Position numbers and translations under genes: made by a program
Source: a virus
IMG/VR virus record: IMGVR_UViG_3300009068_000230
Coordinates: 1 to 21,105 of that record
Length of the DNA: 21,105 nucleotides
Direction: 5' to 3' (one strand)
Notes under the pieces: generated by a model
Told to the model about the DNA's origin: nothing
The model's input: only the letters and a program-made list of their open reading frames with translations
Database searches by the model: none
Shown: positions 18,361-21,105 of the stretch, piece after piece
Position numbering within the stretch: position 1 is the first letter of the stretch
Layout: each line of letters opens with the position of its first letter

Positions 18361-18581
18361 TGGCTAGAACTAAAAAAGCAGATAAACTAGCAATGAGTCC
18401 TAAGCGTAAACAGATGTGGGTATTTGCAGACAAGTGGGTTGAACTTCATAACAAGGTTGAACAACTAGAACAACAAGTTAAATATTGGCAGATTGAAGCA
18501 AATTGTGATAACGCTAGATGGATTTCTGCTCTTGAAGAACTAGACAAAGTTAGAAAACAAATCCAAGAAAAACAAAAATGA
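18360..18581 (+). CDS. Small coiled-coil protein, 73 aa
   Basis: After a basic segment (MARTKKADKLAMSPKRKQMW) the protein is one long helix with heptad-like hydrophobics: VELHNKVEQLEQQVKYWQIE and ISALEELDKVRKQIQEKQK. A short coiled-coil oligomer is likely. It is linked to both neighbours by stop-start overlaps (TAATG before, ATGA after), so expression is coupled. No specific family is recognised. Confidence 0.75.
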   Translation: MARTKKADKLAMSPKRKQMWVFADKWVELHNKVEQLEQQVKYWQIEANCDNARWISALEELDKVRKQIQEKQK

Positions 18582-18778
18582 AACGCAGACCTTGGGGTTC
18601 AGTAAAGCAGATAGTATCAGTTTGCCAAGAAGCAGGAATGACTTGTGCAGAAATACACTTCGGAACTAGGATACCTATATCAAGCATTAAGTATGCGGCT
18701 AGACAACTTAAGGTAAAACTTCGTGACCCAAATAAACCACTAATCCAATACTATGTACAACCACAACAACAAGTTTGA
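18578..18778 (+). CDS. Small HTH-like protein, 66 aa
   Basis: KQIVSVCQEAGMTCAEIHFG then TRIPISSIKYAARQLKVKL reads as a helix-turn-helix: first helix, turn at Gly, second helix through the Ser-Ser recognition segment. The C-terminus is Gln/Pro-rich (KPLIQYYVQPQQQV). It may be a regulator or a terminase-like HTH accessory protein. It overlaps the coiled-coil gene (ATGA) and the nuclease gene (26 bases). Confidence 0.72.
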   Translation: MKRRPWGSVKQIVSVCQEAGMTCAEIHFGTRIPISSIKYAARQLKVKLRDPNKPLIQYYVQPQQQV

Positions 18779-19157
18779 TGTTGACCTGCAATACGGACAG
18801 GAAGGTGAACGCTGGCTTACTTGGCTCGGAACTGACCAAGCAAAGGTTGAGGTTAAAACAGAGCGTGACACTTGGTCTGATACAGGTAATGCCGTATTTG
18901 AATATAGTTCTAGAGGCAAGCCTTCTGGTGTTGCGGTAACTGAGGCTGACTATTGGTTGCATATCTTTAAAGAGAAAGACCAAGCGGTGATGTGCTTTAT
19001 GTTTCGAGTTGTAGAATTAAAAGAATTTTTAAGGCTTGTGTTTAAACACCCAGAGAAATATGGTGCTAGAATATGCAACGGAGGAGACGAAAACACATCA
19101 TCTGTAATACTCTTGCCCATCGCTCAACTTTACAGAATAGGAAAAATATATGAGTAA
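18753..19157 (+). CDS. PD-(D/E)XK nuclease-like protein, possible resolvase
   Basis: The 134-aa product has FDVDLQYGQEGERWLTWLG (Glu17/Glu19), then DQAKVEVKTERDTWSDTGNA, where D28...E33-V-K35 fits the PD-(D/E)XK active site. It continues AVFEYSSRGKPSGVAVTEAD YWLH. I recognise the EVK...TGN..(I/F)EY..RGKPSG(V/I)..T.ADYW pattern from small phage nucleases and Hjc-like resolvases, from memory. It may resolve junctions, nick replicating DNA or degrade host DNA. It is a second junction-type nuclease beside endonuclease VII in the same module. The next gene overlaps its end by 8 bases. Confidence 0.82.
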   Translation: MYNHNNKFDVDLQYGQEGERWLTWLGTDQAKVEVKTERDTWSDTGNAVFEYSSRGKPSGVAVTEADYWLHIFKEKDQAVMCFMFRVVELKEFLRLVFKHPEKYGARICNGGDENTSSVILLPIAQLYRIGKIYE

Positions 19158-19899
19158 ACTAATTAAATTTTGTGCCGTTGGTGACAGCCACGGAGATATG
19201 ATAGACGCTGATGTAGCCAAAGAGTTCTACAAGTTCTTACGCTCGTACCAGCCCCACCAAATCATAATGCTCGGAGATGCCTTCGATTTCCGTTCTATCC
19301 GTAAGGGTGCTTCTGGACAAGAAGAAGATGAAAGCCTTGTCGAAGATGTGAAGGCTGGTAAAGAGTTCATCAAGCGTCTAGGTCAGCATAACCTGTCAGC
19401 GTTCTTATACGGAAACCACGAGGACAGACTCAGCCAGATTATTTCCTCGCATACAAACGGAATGGTTAAGGACTATTGTATGGACTTAGATAACGACATC
19501 AAGAACACCTTGAAGTCAGTAGGTTGCAAGAGCATCTATGACTACCACGCAGAGGACGGAGTGCATACCCTAGGCAAAGTGAAGTTCGTCCACGGCTATA
19601 CCTGTGGTGGTAAGGCAGTAGAGGAACACGCTATTCATTACGCTGACAGGGGTGGTGCTTTGATTATGGGTCACCTTCACAGCATCCAGCAGACTAACGC
19701 TAGGAGGCACGGAGGGGCTGTTGGATTTTCGGGTGGATGCCTATGTCGGAAAGAAGATATGGGCTACGCTAAGAACCGCCTAGCCACCTCTAAATGGGGT
19801 CACGGCTGGCTCTATGGATTTGTGCAGGGTAACGATTGGAAGGTCTGGCAAGCCCACAAGGTAGGCAAACAATTTATCTACTCTGTTAAAGGACTATGA
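19150..19899 (+). CDS. Calcineurin-like metallophosphoesterase
   Basis: The 249-aa protein has the complete metallophosphoesterase signature in order: GDSHGD (11-16), LGDAFD (41-46), GNHEDR (88-93), VHGYTCGG with His148, and GHLHS (174-178). These residues bind the two metals of phosphodiesterases and protein phosphatases in this superfamily. The substrate cannot be told from sequence; phage members include lambda-type protein phosphatases, nucleases and cyclic-nucleotide hydrolases. The late operon position next to a nuclease fits DNA processing or disarming of a host second messenger, both only inference. The stop overlaps the next ATG (ATGA). Confidence 0.9.
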   Translation: MSKLIKFCAVGDSHGDMIDADVAKEFYKFLRSYQPHQIIMLGDAFDFRSIRKGASGQEEDESLVEDVKAGKEFIKRLGQHNLSAFLYGNHEDRLSQIISSHTNGMVKDYCMDLDNDIKNTLKSVGCKSIYDYHAEDGVHTLGKVKFVHGYTCGGKAVEEHAIHYADRGGALIMGHLHSIQQTNARRHGGAVGFSGGCLCRKEDMGYAKNRLATSKWGHGWLYGFVQGNDWKVWQAHKVGKQFIYSVKGL

Positions 19900-20093
19900 T
19901 TTATGAGTTCCGCAATCCAATGCCTGTTAATACCCCTCTTGGGGGTGGTATGCTGGTCTATGTACGAGATGGTGGGGTGTTCTCTAACGACACTTTCGCA
20001 ATCGTTCTTATTGACTCTGGTGAACTTCGTCACTTCGATAGCACTCAATTTACTTTCCTAGAAAATCCTACTCACGAAATAAAGAACAAATGA
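19896..20093 (+). CDS. Small beta-rich protein, 65 aa, unknown
   Basis: The sequence MIYEFRNPMPVNTPLGGGML, VYVRDGGVFSNDTFAIVLID and SGELRHFDSTQFTFLENPTH alternates short strands and turns, suggesting a small beta-barrel of SH3- or OB-like size. It resembles the many phage proteins that begin YEF..P(M/I)PV.TP.G.G.A.YV, known to me as unassigned. It is coupled to both neighbours by ATGA overlaps. Confidence 0.78.
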   Translation: MIYEFRNPMPVNTPLGGGMLVYVRDGGVFSNDTFAIVLIDSGELRHFDSTQFTFLENPTHEIKNK

Positions 20094-20179
20094 AAACATT
20101 TGAAAACATAGTAATTGTATTAGTAGGTTTAACAATAGTTGCACATATAATTCAATTATTAATTATATTTTTAAAATAA
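20090..20179 (+). CDS. Membrane microprotein, 29 aa
   Basis: ATG 20090 overlaps the preceding stop as ATGA and opens 29 codons ending TAA 20177-20179, filling the gap before the gene at 20183 almost exactly. The product is one hydrophobic span: MKTFENIVIVLVGLTIVAHI followed by IQLLIIFLK. Coupling and exact packing make it likely to be translated. Function is unknown; phage single-span peptides include holin antagonists and superinfection factors. Confidence 0.6.
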   Translation: MKTFENIVIVLVGLTIVAHIIQLLIIFLK

Positions 20180-20182
20180 AGA

Positions 20183-20365
20183 ATGAACAAAAAAGAACTA
20201 CATAACCGACCTCATACATTTGCTAACGCTTTATCTAAAGCCAAGAGCAACATCAAAGAGCCGTATCTGTTCAAGCACTACCTAAGCCTAGCCCTCGCTT
20301 GGGCTAAGTCTAGTAAGGATATTGACCAAGTAAGCAAACTTTATGAACAAAGCAAAACTGCTTAA
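20183..20365 (+). CDS. Small helical protein, 60 aa, unknown
   Basis: The product is basic and helical: MNKKELHNRPHTFANALSKA, KSNIKEPYLFKHYLSLALAW and AKSSKDIDQVSKLYEQSK. Two helical halves and no motif are seen. It starts 3 bases after the microprotein stop and its 3' end overlaps the next gene by 23 bases, as is usual in this operon. Confidence 0.68.
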   Translation: MNKKELHNRPHTFANALSKAKSNIKEPYLFKHYLSLALAWAKSSKDIDQVSKLYEQSKTA

Positions 20366-20588
20366 ACTCGCTCGCTTGATTAGAGAGCCTGTTGAAGATG
20401 AAGTTCCAAAGGGGTACTTCAGCAGAGAACAACTTCAAGAAGCCCTTGGTATGGGTAAAGAACAAACCTGTAAAGTTATCAGAGATTTTATACAAGCCAA
20501 TCAAAGTAAAGTTGCTATGATAAAACTTAGACGCAAGAACTTATCTGGCACTATCAGCATAATCCCTTACTACAAAATCGATTTATGA
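20343..20588 (+). CDS. Small winged-helix-like protein, 81 aa, unknown
   Basis: KGYFSREQLQEALGMGKEQT followed by CKVIRDFIQANQSKVAMIKL reads as a helix-turn-helix with a recognition-like helix, and the end (RRKNLSGTISIIPYYKI) could form a wing. This is a common build of small phage DNA-binding proteins, but no family is recognised. Its stop overlaps the next ATG (ATGA). Confidence 0.72.
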   Translation: MNKAKLLKLARLIREPVEDEVPKGYFSREQLQEALGMGKEQTCKVIRDFIQANQSKVAMIKLRRKNLSGTISIIPYYKIDL

Positions 20589-20878
20589 TTAAAAAACGAA
20601 CTGATGCTGAAAAACTCAAAGCGTTCCTTGCTCAATTCGATGAGAACATAATGCTCATAGACGGACACGAGAACGCATTTATGGGTATAATAAATGACTC
20701 TAAGAATGGTTATGTAGCGGTGTATTCGTCAGCCATAATCATAGATAACTTAATGCGTGACGATATGATGCACTACGATACAGCAGAGGAGTTCTTTGAT
20801 TACAACATCAAAGGTGCGTATGTAGGCACTAAGACACCATTGCTAATAGATGTTATCCCTCGGTCTTTTTGGAAATAA
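20585..20878 (+). CDS. Unknown 97-aa phage protein, last gene of the rightward operon
   Basis: The protein has KLKAFLAQFDENIMLIDGHE, NAFMGIINDSKNGYVAVYSS and TAEEFFDYNIKGAYVGTKTP. I recall the AVY(S/D)...II..(L/M)M..D.M....A.E(F/Y)F.(Y/F)NI.GAYVG..TP(I/L) pattern as a widespread unassigned phage protein found near replication genes. The function is unknown. Its 3' end overlaps, on the opposite strand, the end of the membrane protein gene at 20853. Confidence 0.8.
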   Translation: MIKKRTDAEKLKAFLAQFDENIMLIDGHENAFMGIINDSKNGYVAVYSSAIIIDNLMRDDMMHYDTAEEFFDYNIKGAYVGTKTPLLIDVIPRSFWK

Positions 20879-21105
20879 ATATAACTAAATCTACAGCAAG
20901 AAATAAAATAAATCCTCCAGCAATCCAGTTGAACCATTCTGAGTTAAGGATAAAAGGAAAAGCCATAAGCCCAGCACCAGACGCAGTAACGATTAGTCCA
21001 GATGTAATTTTAGGTGTGAACGCAAGCATTGCTACACCAGCAAGCACTAACGCTACACCAGCGTAAGCATAAGTCCTAGAAGTTTCAGCCTTAATCTGGC
21101 TATCA
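20853..21105 (-). CDS. Membrane protein, C-terminal part (start beyond right edge)
   Basis: The frame is open from the right edge to the stop at 20855-20853. An ATG exists at 21047, but the coding frame continues upstream of it with a plausible SQIKAETSRTYAYAGVALVL segment, so the start lies outside the window. Three hydrophobic stretches (around AYAGVALVLAGVAMLAF, GLIVTASGAGLMAFPFIL and WIAGGFILFLAVDLVIFI) and a short KKTEG tail make a small multi-span membrane protein. A holin is possible but not shown. It is convergent with the rightward operon. Confidence 0.72.
   Translation of the reverse strand, partial: DSQIKAETSRTYAYAGVALVLAGVAMLAFTPKITSGLIVTASGAGLMAFPFILNSEWFNWIAGGFILFLAVDLVIFISKKTEG

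Overview
The window reads as part of a double-stranded DNA bacteriophage (or prophage) genome of moderate GC content. Large terminase, portal, lysozyme, a tRNA-Arg and a compact replication/recombination module are all recognisable. No host marker is present. Almost no start codon is preceded by a Shine-Dalgarno sequence; starts instead follow T-rich or C-rich stretches, or overlap the previous stop (ATGA, TAATG). This suggests a host that initiates largely without SD, such as Bacteroidota or another SD-poor lineage. The host assignment is inference only.

Layout. (1) Positions 1-6203, leftward: late/packaging operon, in transcription order an unknown 154-aa protein, a 48-aa basic protein, GH24-type lysozyme, a 34-aa acidic protein, an 80-aa protein with an RARHKC...YWSC tail, TerL, a small HTH protein, portal, an 84-aa protein and the start of a scaffold-like acidic protein cut by the left edge. 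(2) 6205-6400, leftward: tRNA-Arg(UCU), preceded by a 116-nt segment that can fold into a tRNA-like cloverleaf. (3) 6400-7100: no convincing gene; strong palindromes, three tandem GTGAAC-type operator repeats, divergent TTGACA promoters and a G-rich strand. (4) 7100-13100, leftward: accessory block of about 17 small proteins, mostly unrecognised. The first four large cassettes each have their own terminator with a conserved tail. Several share a T/P/S-rich N-terminal leader, and eight consecutive annotated genes in the 7.6-11.3 kb stretch (small gene 9383-9502 and gene 10748-11068 excepted) share TGTTATG at the start codon. (5) 13145-13627, leftward: HTH protein that may be the small terminase subunit. 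(6) 13683-20878, rightward: early module with a membrane microprotein, endonuclease VII, RecE-like exonuclease, an initiator-like HTH protein carrying a probable lambda-type origin inside its gene, a DnaC-like helicase loader, an RHH repressor candidate, an ERF annealing protein with an SSB-like tail, a PD-(D/E)XK nuclease, a metallophosphoesterase and small unknowns. (7) 20853-21105, leftward: 3' part of a membrane protein, convergent with the early module.

How it may work together: the initiator binds three tandem 22-23 bp repeats next to an AT-rich stretch and the DnaC-like loader delivers host helicase. The RecE-like exonuclease and ERF protein make a recombination pair whose products could be resolved by endonuclease VII or the PD-(D/E)XK enzyme. 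An 18-bp element (CTTGACAAGTAATACCAT) occurs in opposite orientations before the RHH gene and before the leftward accessory block, so one regulator may coordinate both directions.
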